Shown: positions 8,075 to 15,678 of the stretch, in pieces | Position numbering within the stretch: the first letter of the stretch is position 1 | How the letters are laid out: each line of letters begins with the position of its first letter | Assembly (NCBI GenBank): GCA_946615875.1 | Contig: CAMOIK010000015.1 | Span: forward strand, 1 to 18,423 | Origin: an uncultured Verrucomicrobiota bacterium | Lineage (GTDB): Bacteria > Verrucomicrobiota > Kiritimatiellia > RFP12 > UBA1067 | DNA: 18,423 nt | Direction: 5' to 3' | Program-made: the position numbers and the translations under genes | The notes under the pieces: generated by a model | The model's input: the letters and a program-made list of their open reading frames with translations, nothing else | Database searches by the model: none | What the model was told of the DNA's origin: nothing

Positions 8075-10510
8075 ATGGTCCGGGCGATCGCTCTTTGCGG
8101 AACGGCGCTGGCCGCTCTCCCGGCCTGTGCGGCGGTTTCGCTCGACGCGCCGGGACACGTCTATTGCGAAGGCGAGGCCCCGGTCGCCGGCGGCGGCGTT
8201 CCTGGGGCGGCCTGGACGCTTTCGGACTGGCGCGGTCGCGCGGTCGGGCGGACCGGCGCGTTCGACGAGAATGGCGCGGCCGCGCTGGCGCCTCTTCCGG
8301 CGGGCTACTACCATCTGCAAAGCGGCGGGGACGACGTGACGCTGGCGGTCGTCACGGCGCGGGACGGCTGCGCGTCCGGCAACGGTTCGTTCTACGGCGT
8401 GGACTCCGCGCAAAGCTGGATTTCGCGCAAGGGCTGCTTCATGTGCCCTTGGAACGGCGGCGACACGTTCCGAACGGTCAGCGATCTCATATGGCGCGCC
8501 GGCATCCGCCATGTGCGCGACCGCCTGAGCTGGAGCGAGACGAACCCACGCCCCGGCTCCATCGACTACGCGGACTACATGCGCAACGCGGAGCTGCTGA
8601 AGGAGCGCGGCATCCTGGTAGCCGGGATGTTCCACGATGCGCCAAAGTGGGCCGGAAGGCTGGCGAAGCTGCCCTCCGACCTGAACGCCCTCTATCGCTT
8701 CTGCGCCGACGCGGCATCTGCGTTCGGCGGACGCATGGGCTCCTGGGAGTTCTGGAACGAGGAGGACATCGGCTTCGCGCCCGAACCGGTCTGGGACTAT
8801 GCCGCAGCGCTGAAGGCCGCTTACCTCGGCTTCAAGGCGGGCCGCCCCGGTTGCACCGTGCTGCCGGGCGCACTCTGCCAGGCGCCGGGCAGCGACTATG
8901 CGCGCGTGTTCTTTGGCAACGACGCCGGCAAGTTCTGTGACGCATTCAATCTCCACGTCTATACCCCGCTCTCCGGCTATCCCGCGCGCTTCGCCGCGCT
9001 GCGCTCCTTCATGGCGGAGCATGGCATCGGCGGCCGCGCCGTGTGGGTCACGGAGTCCGGCACGCACCAGGACGGCCTGGCGAGGCGCGAAGGCGCCATG
9101 AAGGGCTTCAAGGCGAGTTCGCCCGATCAGGAGCTGGTCGCGGCGGAACACTACGCCAAGGCGCAGGTCGCCCTTCAGATGGAGGGCGTGGCGCGCAACT
9201 ACCACTTCGTGTTCGGCGCCTACAACGAGTCCCGCGACGCAAAGGACTGGGGGGTGCTGCGGCGCGACGGCACGGTCAAGCCCGTTTACGCCGCCATCGC
9301 CACTATGGCGGACGAGCTCGCCTCCGCCTGCATCGTCGGCGAGATGGACGTGGGCGAGAGGCTCCGCGCCTTCGTCTTCGCCCAGCCGGACGGCTCGCAG
9401 ACGCTGGTCTATTGGTCGGTCTCGCCGCTGGATGCGTCGGACGGCGTGGTCTCCGCCGCGCCTGACTTCGCGCGCCCGCTTGCTCTGCGCGTGGCAGACG
9501 GGCGATACCGGCTTGCGGATCTCTGCGGCGTCCGCTCGTGCGCCATTGCCACGAACGGGACGCTTGCGCTCGAAGCCACGCGCTTCCCCGCCTACGTTTC
9601 GGGGCTGAGCGGCCTTGCGGTCGCGAAGCCGGCGCAGCCGAAAGGCGTGGTCGCCCCATGCGTCCCCGCGCCGGACGAGGATGTGTCGGTCGTTCTTCGC
9701 GTCGATCTCGACCCGGCCGATTTCAAGATCTCCGGGCAGAAGACAATGGCATCCCTGACGGGCGACAAGGGGCGTCTGCGCGTCCAGGTATGGAACTTCG
9801 GCGACAACGCAAAGACGGGACGCGTCGAAGTCGCCGGCGGAACGCTGGAAGGTCTGCCCGATACGGTGGTCCTTGGCGCGCGCGGCGCTCCTCCCGCCTC
9901 TTTCGACTGCACGTTCATTCCTTCTGCGACCGACGGTTTCGAACAGAGCCTTTCGCTGACGGGCCTTTTCGGTTCGCGCCGCTCGAGTCGTCTCTTCGTG
10001 CCGCTCTATCTGGAGAAAAAGCTTCTGGACTCGTGCGAGATTGCGCCAATCGACTGGAAGGATCTGGAAGGCTGGCGGCGCAACACGTCCGCCAGTTCTT
10101 GCGCCATCTCATGGGACGAGGGCGAGAAGGCCGTGCGCTTCGATGTCGCCTGGGATGACGACTGCACCGATCGGTGGTTCTATCCCGTCCATGAGTTGAA
10201 GATGCCGCAGGAGAGTCTGGACGGGGCCGAGATGATACAGTTCGAGGTGAAGAGCGAGCAAGACAAGGTGGAGAACGACTTCTCCGCGCAGAACCTGATG
10301 CTGGTCTTCGGCGGCGGGAAGGCGTCTGCGCTTTATCTGCCGTATCAGGCGCCGCTCGGTTCGTGGGAGACGCGGCGCGTGGCGCTCGTCGGCGCCGGGC
10401 CGCTCTCCGACGTCGCGGCGGTACGCATTGGCGCGAATCCCAAAGGCTCCAGGTGTTCGTTCTGGATACGCAACCTCGCGATTCTAAGGAGGAAAGGATG
10501 CTCGAAATGA
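8075..10510 (+). CDS. Secreted GH39-like clan GH-A glycoside hydrolase with C-terminal sandwich domains
   Basis: This is a predicted extracytoplasmic glycosidase of 811 residues. A signal peptide (IALCGTALAALPACAAV) is followed by a small beta domain to about residue 105. The TIM barrel carries IRHVRDRLSWSETNPRPG, WEFWNEEDIGF with candidate acid/base E229, and VWVTESGTHQDG with candidate nucleophile E327. This spacing suits clan GH-A and most resembles GH39, but GH5 or an unclassified family remain possible. Residues about 430-640 look beta-rich. Residues about 660-811 resemble a carbohydrate-binding jelly roll (DLEGWRRNTS to SFWIRNLAI). The ATG lies 7 bases after the previous stop, which suggests translational coupling. 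The last codons contain a perfect Shine-Dalgarno for the small ORF that follows. Confidence 0.8.
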   Translation: MVRAIALCGTALAALPACAAVSLDAPGHVYCEGEAPVAGGGVPGAAWTLSDWRGRAVGRTGAFDENGAAALAPLPAGYYHLQSGGDDVTLAVVTARDGCASGNGSFYGVDSAQSWISRKGCFMCPWNGGDTFRTVSDLIWRAGIRHVRDRLSWSETNPRPGSIDYADYMRNAELLKERGILVAGMFHDAPKWAGRLAKLPSDLNALYRFCADAASAFGGRMGSWEFWNEEDIGFAPEPVWDYAAALKAAYLGFKAGRPGCTVLPGALCQAPGSDYARVFFGNDAGKFCDAFNLHVYTPLSGYPARFAALRSFMAEHGIGGRAVWVTESGTHQDGLARREGAMKGFKASSPDQELVAAEHYAKAQVALQMEGVARNYHFVFGAYNESRDAKDWGVLRRDGTVKPVYAAIATMADELASACIVGEMDVGERLRAFVFAQPDGSQTLVYWSVSPLDASDGVVSAAPDFARPLALRVADGRYRLADLCGVRSCAIATNGTLALEATRFPAYVSGLSGLAVAKPAQPKGVVAPCVPAPDEDVSVVLRVDLDPADFKISGQKTMASLTGDKGRLRVQVWNFGDNAKTGRVEVAGGTLEGLPDTVVLGARGAPPASFDCTFIPSATDGFEQSLSLTGLFGSRRSSRLFVPLYLEKKLLDSCEIAPIDWKDLEGWRRNTSASSCAISWDEGEKAVRFDVAWDDDCTDRWFYPVHELKMPQESLDGAEMIQFEVKSEQDKVENDFSAQNLMLVFGGGKASALYLPYQAPLGSWETRRVALVGAGPLSDVAAVRIGANPKGSRCSFWIRNLAILRRKGCSK

Positions 10511-10593
10511 AGCGCATGCCGATCGTCTTGGCACTCGTTTGCCAAGGCGCCCCTCGTTCAGCAATCACCCGGCAGAAAGGAAGAATGCCGTGA
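10498..10593 (+). CDS. 31-codon ORF with perfect Shine-Dalgarno, coupled to the next gene
   Basis: TAAGGAGG at 10485-10492 sits 5 bases before ATG 10498, the strongest ribosome-binding site I found in the window. The 31-residue product begins MLEMKRMPIVLALVCQG. Its TGA (10591-10593) overlaps the GTG start of the MBL-fold gene (10590-10592) as GTGA, and it also overlaps the last 13 bases of the upstream hydrolase gene. It could be a leader peptide that couples translation of the last operon gene, or a degenerated signal-peptide remnant of an older gene. I do not recognise it. The tail after residue 16 is basic and has no hydrophobic character. Confidence 0.4.
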   Translation: MLEMKRMPIVLALVCQGAPRSAITRQKGRMP

Positions 10594-11546
10594 AAAGGCG
10601 CGATTTCATAAAGGCGGCGGTGTTCGCGGCGGCTGGCGGAGCGCTCGCCCCGCTGCGCGCCGCGGCGGCATTGGAGCGGCCTTTGCGCAAGGAGGCATTG
10701 CCGCCCGCGACCGAAGTGCCATATCTCGGCGGCGGCTGGCAGGTTCGCATGTACTCCGGCCGCACGACCGACATAAGTCTTTCCACGCTTTTCCGCTCGC
10801 CCTCCGGCAGGATGGTTATGGTAGATGGCGGGTGGGGCGCAGACGGGGAGTTTCTGCTTGGCGAACTCAAGCGGCTTGGCGGCGCCGTGGATGCCTGGTT
10901 CCTCACCCACGCGCACGCGGACCACTACAGGGCGCTTGGCGAAATCCTCAAGAAGCCGCGTTGCGGCGGCCTGAAGATCGGTCGCGTCGTCCACAACTTC
11001 CTTCCGCTGGATTTCATCGAGGAAGTGGCGCCGTCCGCCTTGCCGCATGTGCGTGGGTTTCTTGGCGATCTTGCCAAGAGCGGTCTGAAGATCGAGCGTC
11101 CCGCCGCCGGGAAGACGTACGATTTCGGAGAAGGACTTTCGTTCGAGTGCCTGAACGACTACGACCTCTCCATGCGGCGCGACGCGATCAACAACTCCAG
11201 CATCTGCTATCGCGTTACGGTCGCCGGCAAGTCCATGCTCGTGACGGGCGACGTCTCCAGGGATATGGGCGCGAAATTGGTGCGGACCCTGCCGCCGGAA
11301 AAGCTCAAGAGCGACGTGTGCTTCATGGCGCACCATGGACAGGCGGGTGCGGACAAGGAGTTCTACGCGGCGGTGAGCCCGGAGGTGTGCGTTTGGCCCA
11401 CGCCGCAATGGCTGTGGGATAACGACCTCGGCGGCACGCACGGCCCTGGCTCCGGCCCGTTCCTTACCAACTACACCAAATGCTGGATGCAGGAACTGGG
11501 CGTCAAGCGGCAGTTCCTGCTCACGCGCGACGTGGCGTTCGTGTAG
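10590..11546 (+). CDS. Tat-exported metallo-beta-lactamase-fold hydrolase, ComEC-like
   Basis: This is a predicted exported metal-dependent hydrolase of 318 residues. KRRDFIKAA is a twin-arginine motif, followed by an Ala-rich hydrophobic segment. The metal-site motif T106-H-A-H-A-D-H112 supplies H107, H109, D111 and H112. D221 in VTGDVSRD and H248/H249 in MAHHG complete a fold resembling ComEC/Rec2-type MBL domains rather than true beta-lactamases. GTG 10590 was chosen because GAAAGGAAG lies 7 bases upstream and the Tat motif starts directly after it. It overlaps the small ORF by GTGA and is the last gene of the operon. It may hydrolyse an ester or lactone on glycan products, but the substrate is unknown. 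The end lies 9 bases from a convergent gene. Confidence 0.8.
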   Translation: MKRRDFIKAAVFAAAGGALAPLRAAAALERPLRKEALPPATEVPYLGGGWQVRMYSGRTTDISLSTLFRSPSGRMVMVDGGWGADGEFLLGELKRLGGAVDAWFLTHAHADHYRALGEILKKPRCGGLKIGRVVHNFLPLDFIEEVAPSALPHVRGFLGDLAKSGLKIERPAAGKTYDFGEGLSFECLNDYDLSMRRDAINNSSICYRVTVAGKSMLVTGDVSRDMGAKLVRTLPPEKLKSDVCFMAHHGQAGADKEFYAAVSPEVCVWPTPQWLWDNDLGGTHGPGSGPFLTNYTKCWMQELGVKRQFLLTRDVAFV

Positions 11547-11550
11547 CGCG

Positions 11551-11568
11551 GCTCGCTAGAGGGCGAGC
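11551..11568. terminator. Weak hairpin between convergent genes
   Basis: GCTCGC (11551-11556) pairs with GCGAGC (11563-11568) over a 6-base loop. It spans the 9-base gap between the convergent MBL-fold and dehydrogenase genes and includes the latter's stop codon. No T tract follows on either strand, so it is at best a weak bidirectional stop. Confidence 0.25.
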
Positions 11569-12929
11569 GTGCGCTCCACGACCTTGGCGGCCGGCGCGTC
11601 GCCGATGGCGATCTTCGGCGCGTTGGCCAGCAGGTAGTCTTCCGCGGTCTTGCACCACAGGCCGTTGTTGGCGGCGCACAGGCGGTCGAGCTCTGCGTAG
11701 AAGGGATTGTCCGCGCCAAGTTTGGCGAAGTCGGATATCGCGACCATCGGAAGGTCGGCGTGGGTATATACGAGGCGCTTGCCACCCGGGACCGTAGGCA
11801 GGTCTAGCGTGGCCTGCGCGGCGGAGGGGAGACCGCCGACGTGGGTGATCATCACCTCCGGGTGCAGCAGCCCCTTGCCTATCCACTCCACGGAGTCCGT
11901 CATGTCCTTGACGTCGCCGCCTGAGTTCGCCACTATGTGGTGGTTCATGTAGTGGATGTTGTAGAAGTTGAAGGGCGCCGAGAGCTTCTGGTCCGTGGGG
12001 CCGGCGAAGAAGTTGAGGCATCCGCCGAACGCCAGCAGGTCGGAGCACTGCGTTATCAGCGCGGGGACGGCGGCGAAGAGGAAGATGTCGTCGAAGCCGC
12101 CGCCAGACGAAGTCGGGTTGGATGCGTCGGCGGTGTCGGCCAGGTTGTATGCCTTCAGAGCGGCGACCGGGTCGGCGATGCCGCGCGTGTTCACGAAGTG
12201 CAGGGCCACGCCGTTGACAGTGCCGTCCGCCCGCCCGCCGGAATACGCGAGGCCGAACATCCGCGCCGCCCGCGAGAGCCTGTCGTCGTCGATGTCGGTG
12301 ACGACGAGGCGGCGCGGCTTCTTCTCGGGGCCGTGGCAGGCGATGTCTATGCATCCAAGCCCCATCGCGCCGCATCCCGCCAGAAGCAGCATCGTGCCGC
12401 CATCGACGATCCCGCCTTCGTGGACGTGGGAGCCAAAGGCATGGTGGTAGTTGGAGCGGAAAGCGGAGACGATGCACGATATGGGCTCGGCCAGGGAGCA
12501 CTTGAAGAAGGCGTCGCCGTCGTACGGCAGCAGGCACCCCATCTCCATTATGATGGACGGCAGCCGCACGAGGGTCGTCTCGCCGCCGATCGTGTGCCAG
12601 GAGTAACCCATCGTCTCAAGCTCGTGCCCGGGTATGTTGAAGGCGGGCTGGATGCCGACGCGCTGGCCGACGCGGAAATTCCCTGCCCACTTCGTTCCGA
12701 CCTCGCGGACGATGCCGCACGTCTCGTGGCCGAACATTATCGGGTTTTCGGCGATGTCCTTCGGCACCCTCTTGTGGCCGGTGCCGAGCGCCATGGCCTT
12801 GTAGTCGCTGAGGCATATGGTGTTGGTGACAATCTCCACGACCACGCCGTCCTCGCCGGCGGCCTCCAGTTCGATATTCTCCAGACGCGCATCTTTCGCG
12901 CCATAAAGCCTCCACGCCTTTCCTTTCAT
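11556..12929 (-). CDS. Zinc-type medium-chain dehydrogenase, sorbose-1-phosphate reductase (SorE)-like
   Basis: This is a predicted cytoplasmic NAD(P)-dependent alcohol/polyol dehydrogenase of 457 residues. Candidate catalytic zinc ligands are C39 (TICLSDYKA), H68-E69 (MFGHETCGIV) and E148 (LAEPISC). The Rossmann motif AGCGAMG is at 184-190, followed by VVTDIDDDRLSRA. The four-cysteine structural-zinc lobe of classical alcohol dehydrogenases is absent. Length and these blocks resemble L-sorbose-1-phosphate reductase-type enzymes, so a sugar-phosphate or polyol substrate is plausible but unproven. AAAGGA lies about 8 bases before ATG 12929. It diverges from a XylR-type regulator across 141 bases, which makes that regulator its likely controller. 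It converges on the glycoside hydrolase operon. Confidence 0.8.
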   Translation of the reverse strand: MKGKAWRLYGAKDARLENIELEAAGEDGVVVEIVTNTICLSDYKAMALGTGHKRVPKDIAENPIMFGHETCGIVREVGTKWAGNFRVGQRVGIQPAFNIPGHELETMGYSWHTIGGETTLVRLPSIIMEMGCLLPYDGDAFFKCSLAEPISCIVSAFRSNYHHAFGSHVHEGGIVDGGTMLLLAGCGAMGLGCIDIACHGPEKKPRRLVVTDIDDDRLSRAARMFGLAYSGGRADGTVNGVALHFVNTRGIADPVAALKAYNLADTADASNPTSSGGGFDDIFLFAAVPALITQCSDLLAFGGCLNFFAGPTDQKLSAPFNFYNIHYMNHHIVANSGGDVKDMTDSVEWIGKGLLHPEVMITHVGGLPSAAQATLDLPTVPGGKRLVYTHADLPMVAISDFAKLGADNPFYAELDRLCAANNGLWCKTAEDYLLANAPKIAIGDAPAAKVVERTLAL

Positions 12930-12962
12930 GTCTCGTTTCCTTTCTTGTCGGTGATGCGCGGT

Positions 12963-12974
12963 ATTCTACCATAT
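12963..12974 (-). promoter_or_regulatory. Promoter (-10) of the dehydrogenase gene
   Basis: Read on the minus strand this is ATATGGTAGAAT, with a one-mismatch -10 (TAGAAT, 12963-12968) and an extended TGG. A poor -35 (TGGCGC) lies 17 bases upstream at 12986-12991. Inverted arms CGCGG (12957-12961) and CCGCG (12976-12980) flank the -10 and could be an operator. Confidence 0.6.
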
Positions 12975-12990
12975 CCCGCGAATGCGCGCC

Positions 12991-13031
12991 ACTGCATTTC
13001 TTCACGCCTGAATTGCATATTTCATCCGGTG
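12991..13031. repeat. Candidate 21-bp-period direct repeat between divergent promoters
   Basis: TGCAT occurs at 12993-12997 and 13014-13018, exactly 21 bases apart. Aligning the surrounding 21-base units gives about 12 identical positions. This lies between the divergent dehydrogenase and regulator promoters, where a XylR-type protein could bind tandem half-sites. The match is weaker than at 2753-2793. Confidence 0.35.
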
Positions 13032-13061
13032 TTGCGGGAGAGGGACGATTTATGGTATAAT
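13032..13061 (+). promoter_or_regulatory. Promoter of the second XylR-type regulator
   Basis: TTGCGG (13032-13037) and a perfect TATAAT (13056-13061) are separated by 18 bases, with extended TATGG before the -10. The gene's ATG starts only 9 bases after the -10, so the transcript would begin at about 13068 and be leaderless or nearly so. Confidence 0.75.
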
Positions 13062-13070
13062 GGAGCCGCG

Positions 13071-14210
13071 ATGAGGAAAAGAGTGCTGATCATGATTTCC
13101 CCGGCCAGCGCCGCGCGCACGGCCGGCATTGCCCGCTATGCCCGCGAGCACGGCTGGTATCTTATGATCCAGGACCGCCTCGGCTACCGTCCGCTCGCCT
13201 GGGACGGCGACGGCGCCATCGTGGCCCTCAGGTCGGACAACGAGACGGTGCGCATGGTGGAGAGGCTGCGCAAGCGCCGCATCCCGGTGGTCGATGTCAC
13301 CGTATCTCGCCCGGAGGTGTCGCTGCCGCGGGTGACGAGCGACCACGTGCAGATAGGGCGCTGCGCGGCGGAGCATTTCGAGGAGCGCAACTTCAGGAGC
13401 CTGGCGTGGTTCTCGACTGGATGGGGGCACGTGCAGAAGCTGCGCTACGCCGGCTTCACGGAGCGCTCGCCGGCCGTCAGGTGGGTCGTGGCCGACGCGC
13501 TGCCGAGGGCGCGCAAGGATAGTTACGCGGCCTTCCTCAAGTGGATGGGCGGCGCGCTGCGCGACGCTCCCAAGCCTCTCGGCGTGCTGGCGTACGACGA
13601 AGCGGACGCCGCGCGCGTCCTCGACGTCGCCGAACGCATCGGTCTCGCCGTGCCGGAGGAGCTCGCGATACTTTCCATCGGCAACGACCGGCTTATATGT
13701 GAAAACCAGGCGGTGCCGCTATCCTCGATCGACCAGAACCTGGAACAGGGCGGATACGAGGCGGCGAGGCTGCTCGACCGCCTCATGAACGGCGAGCCTG
13801 CGCCGCGCAAGCCCATCCTCGTGCCGCCGGCGGGCGTGGCGCAACGCCGTTCCACGGACATCATGGCTTCGCGCGACCCGCTGGTGCGCGAAGCGCTGGC
13901 ATACATCGAGCACAACCTTTCCAGGCCTTTCGGCGTCCCGCAGATATCCGAGGCTCTCGGCACGACCCGCAACGTGCTGGCCAAGCGTTTCCGCGCCGAT
14001 CTCCGCCGTTCGATAGCCGACGAGGTTATGAGGCAGCGCCTGGCCGCCGCCAAGATAATGCTGCGGAACTCGGAGCGCACCGTCCGCGCCATCGCAGAAG
14101 CCCTCGGCTTCAGCTCCCCGTCGCATCTGACGAACACTTTCCGCGCGAGGACGGGGATGACGCCGCGCGAGTTCAGGATGACGCAAGAGGACGCGCCCGA
14201 CGGGCTTTGA
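13071..14210 (+). CDS. XylR-type transcriptional regulator 2 (sugar-binding domain plus AraC HTH)
   Basis: This 379-residue predicted regulator has the same plan as the one at 1596-2750 but a clearly different sequence. Residues about 3-260 resemble a LacI-type ligand domain (RKRVLIMISPASAARTAGIARYAREH, LAVPEELAILSIGNDRLICE and SSIDQNLEQGGYEAARLLDRL are its main blocks). Residues about 265-372 carry the AraC double helix-turn-helix (VPQISEALGTTRNVLAKRF, VRAIAEALGFSSPSHLTNTF and the closing TGMTPREFR). The ATG at 13071 matches the family N-terminus even though there is no Shine-Dalgarno inside the predicted mRNA; M8 at 13092 is a less likely alternative. It diverges from the SorE-like dehydrogenase, its probable target, and may also regulate itself. 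Ligand unknown. Its end is 15 bases from the convergent ABC ATPase gene. Confidence 0.88.
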   Translation: MRKRVLIMISPASAARTAGIARYAREHGWYLMIQDRLGYRPLAWDGDGAIVALRSDNETVRMVERLRKRRIPVVDVTVSRPEVSLPRVTSDHVQIGRCAAEHFEERNFRSLAWFSTGWGHVQKLRYAGFTERSPAVRWVVADALPRARKDSYAAFLKWMGGALRDAPKPLGVLAYDEADAARVLDVAERIGLAVPEELAILSIGNDRLICENQAVPLSSIDQNLEQGGYEAARLLDRLMNGEPAPRKPILVPPAGVAQRRSTDIMASRDPLVREALAYIEHNLSRPFGVPQISEALGTTRNVLAKRFRADLRRSIADEVMRQRLAAAKIMLRNSERTVRAIAEALGFSSPSHLTNTFRARTGMTPREFRMTQEDAPDGL

Positions 14211-14225
14211 AAGTGCGCGGCCGGG

Positions 14226-15029
14226 TCAGACGAGCGGTTTGCCGATTTTCGGCACGCTTGCCATCAGGTAGCGCGTGTATTCCTCCCTGGGGTTGCCGAG
14301 CACCTCTGCGCACGTCCCCTGCTCCACGATCTTGCCCTTGTTCATCACTATTATGCGGTCGGCGATGTGCTGGACCACGCCTATGTCGTGGGTGATGAAG
14401 AGGAAGGATAGGGAGAGTTTGCGCTTGAGGTCGCCCAGCAGGTCGAGCACCTGCGCGCGTATCGAAAGGTCTAGGGCGGAGACCGCCTCGTCGCAGATCA
14501 GCAGTTCGGGCCTTAGCGCGATCGCCCGCGCTATGCATATGCGCTGGCGCTGTCCGCCCGAGAACTCGTGCGGGTAGCGGTCCAGCATGCTCGCGGGCAG
14601 GCCTACGGAGTCCAGCAGCTCCGCGCCCTTGTCGCGCCGTTCCGCCACGCTGCACAGTCCGTGATACACCATGCCTTCCGTCAATATCTCCTGGATGGTG
14701 TGGCGGGGGTTGAGGCTGGCCATCGGGTCCTGGAACACCACCTGCACGCGCCGCCGGTATTCCATCAGCGCCTTGCCGCGAAGGGTGAGAATGTCCGTGC
14801 CGTTCACGCGGATCGTGCCGCCGCACGGTTTGTTCAGCATCAGGATCGCCCGGCTCGTCGTCGATTTGCCGCAGCCCGACTCGCCGACTACGCCGAGCGT
14901 TTCGCCACGCCGCAGGTCGAAGCTGACGCCATCGACCGCTTTCACGTGGCCGACCGTGCGGGCGAACACGCCTTTTTTGATTGGGAACCAGACCTTGAGG
15001 TCGCGTACTTCCAGAATGTTGTCGCTCAT
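14226..15029 (-). CDS. Oligopeptide/dipeptide-type ABC transporter ATP-binding protein (OppF/DppF family)
   Basis: This 267-residue predicted membrane-associated ATPase would power uptake of peptides or other solutes. It shows Walker A G49-ESGCGKST57, Q-loop Q100, signature FSGGQRQR (156-163), Walker B LLICDEAVSALD (176-187) and switch H214. The OppF/DppF C-terminal extension is present (GKIVEQGTCAEVLGNP, YTRYLMASVP). ATG 15029 fits the usual family N-terminus (ILEVRDLKVWFPI) but has no clear Shine-Dalgarno. An in-frame TTG at 15056 has AGGGAA about 9 bases upstream and would add 9 residues. No permease, binding protein or partner ATPase is next to it; upstream in the same direction is a GtrA-family gene 57 bases away. 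The rest of the transporter must be elsewhere. Confidence 0.87.
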   Translation of the reverse strand: MSDNILEVRDLKVWFPIKKGVFARTVGHVKAVDGVSFDLRRGETLGVVGESGCGKSTTSRAILMLNKPCGGTIRVNGTDILTLRGKALMEYRRRVQVVFQDPMASLNPRHTIQEILTEGMVYHGLCSVAERRDKGAELLDSVGLPASMLDRYPHEFSGGQRQRICIARAIALRPELLICDEAVSALDLSIRAQVLDLLGDLKRKLSLSFLFITHDIGVVQHIADRIIVMNKGKIVEQGTCAEVLGNPREEYTRYLMASVPKIGKPLV

Positions 15030-15086
15030 TGTTTCGTGTGTCGTTTTCCCGCTCAAGAAACCCGGTTCCCTGTTTGCGCGGGCTTT

Positions 15087-15572
15087 TCAGCCCTTGAAGA
15101 TGAAGAAGCGGCGCGAGAAGTAGTTGATGAGGAACGAGACCGCGACCTCCAGGATGGTCGCCTGCGTCGTCATCATGCCGCATACGTGGATGAGCAGCGC
15201 GCTGAGGGCGGTGGCGATGGCGCAGGCCATGGCGGCGGCGCCAAAGAACATGGCGAACTCCACGTGCCATGCGAACTTGCCGGGTCTGAACACGAAGGCG
15301 CGGTTCATCAGCCAGCAGAACACGTTCGCCACCACGAAGCCGGCCGCGATGTCCACGGAAAACAGGATGCCGCGCACCATGTCGCCCATTTCCGCCGACG
15401 GCAGGGAAAGCAGCCTCACCGCCCAGTCGTCGGGCTTGAGGCATTTCAGCACCGTCGAAGCCAGCGTGTAGAACACCACCAGCTGCACCAGCGTGGACAG
15501 CGCCCCCACCACGCCGTATTTGACGAACTGCCAAAAGGCGCCGCTATCCCGCGATAGTATCTTGCGCAGCAT
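15087..15572 (-). CDS. GtrA-family small membrane protein
   Basis: This 161-residue predicted inner-membrane protein has four hydrophobic segments. The GtrA hallmarks are FVKYGVVGALSTLVQLVVFY at the first segment, NRAFVFR after the second, and INYFSRRFFIFKG at the end. Family members are thought to help move polyprenyl-linked sugars or assist glycan and teichoic-acid decoration; the partner here is unknown. The frame is open up to 15668, but the extra 32 residues are basic and span a strong hairpin, so I prefer ATG 15572. Its Shine-Dalgarno is weak (GAGG about 14 bases upstream). It follows the GH109-like gene in the same direction, 106 bases downstream, with the hairpin in between. Confidence 0.8.
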   Translation of the reverse strand: MLRKILSRDSGAFWQFVKYGVVGALSTLVQLVVFYTLASTVLKCLKPDDWAVRLLSLPSAEMGDMVRGILFSVDIAAGFVVANVFCWLMNRAFVFRPGKFAWHVEFAMFFGAAAMACAIATALSALLIHVCGMMTTQATILEVAVSFLINYFSRRFFIFKG

Positions 15573-15633
15573 CTTGGAGGGGTGGCCTCGTTGTTTCCTG
15601 GGGCTCGCGGCGCGACGCCGGGGAGATTGGGCG

Positions 15634-15664
15634 CGGAGCCGCCGCAGTCCATGCGGCGGCTCCG
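15634..15664 (-). terminator. Strong hairpin after the GH109-like gene
   Basis: A perfect 12-bp stem (15635-15646 with 15652-15663) plus a C-G pair outside it encloses a 5-base loop. It starts 15 bases after the stop of the minus-strand GH109-like gene, where a terminator is expected. No T tract follows, so it may be a U-less terminator, a partial attenuator or an mRNA 3'-end stabiliser. Confidence 0.5.
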
Positions 15665-15678
15665 TCATCCCGCGTCCG

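Noticed and set aside
11937..13070. Upstream extension of the second regulator's frame
   Set aside because: It is antisense to the dehydrogenase and lies before the promoter at 13032-13061; the family N-terminus begins at 13071.
15573..15668. Longer N-terminus for the GtrA-family protein
   Set aside because: The added 32 residues are strongly basic, absent from the family as I know it, and would be encoded by the 12-bp hairpin.
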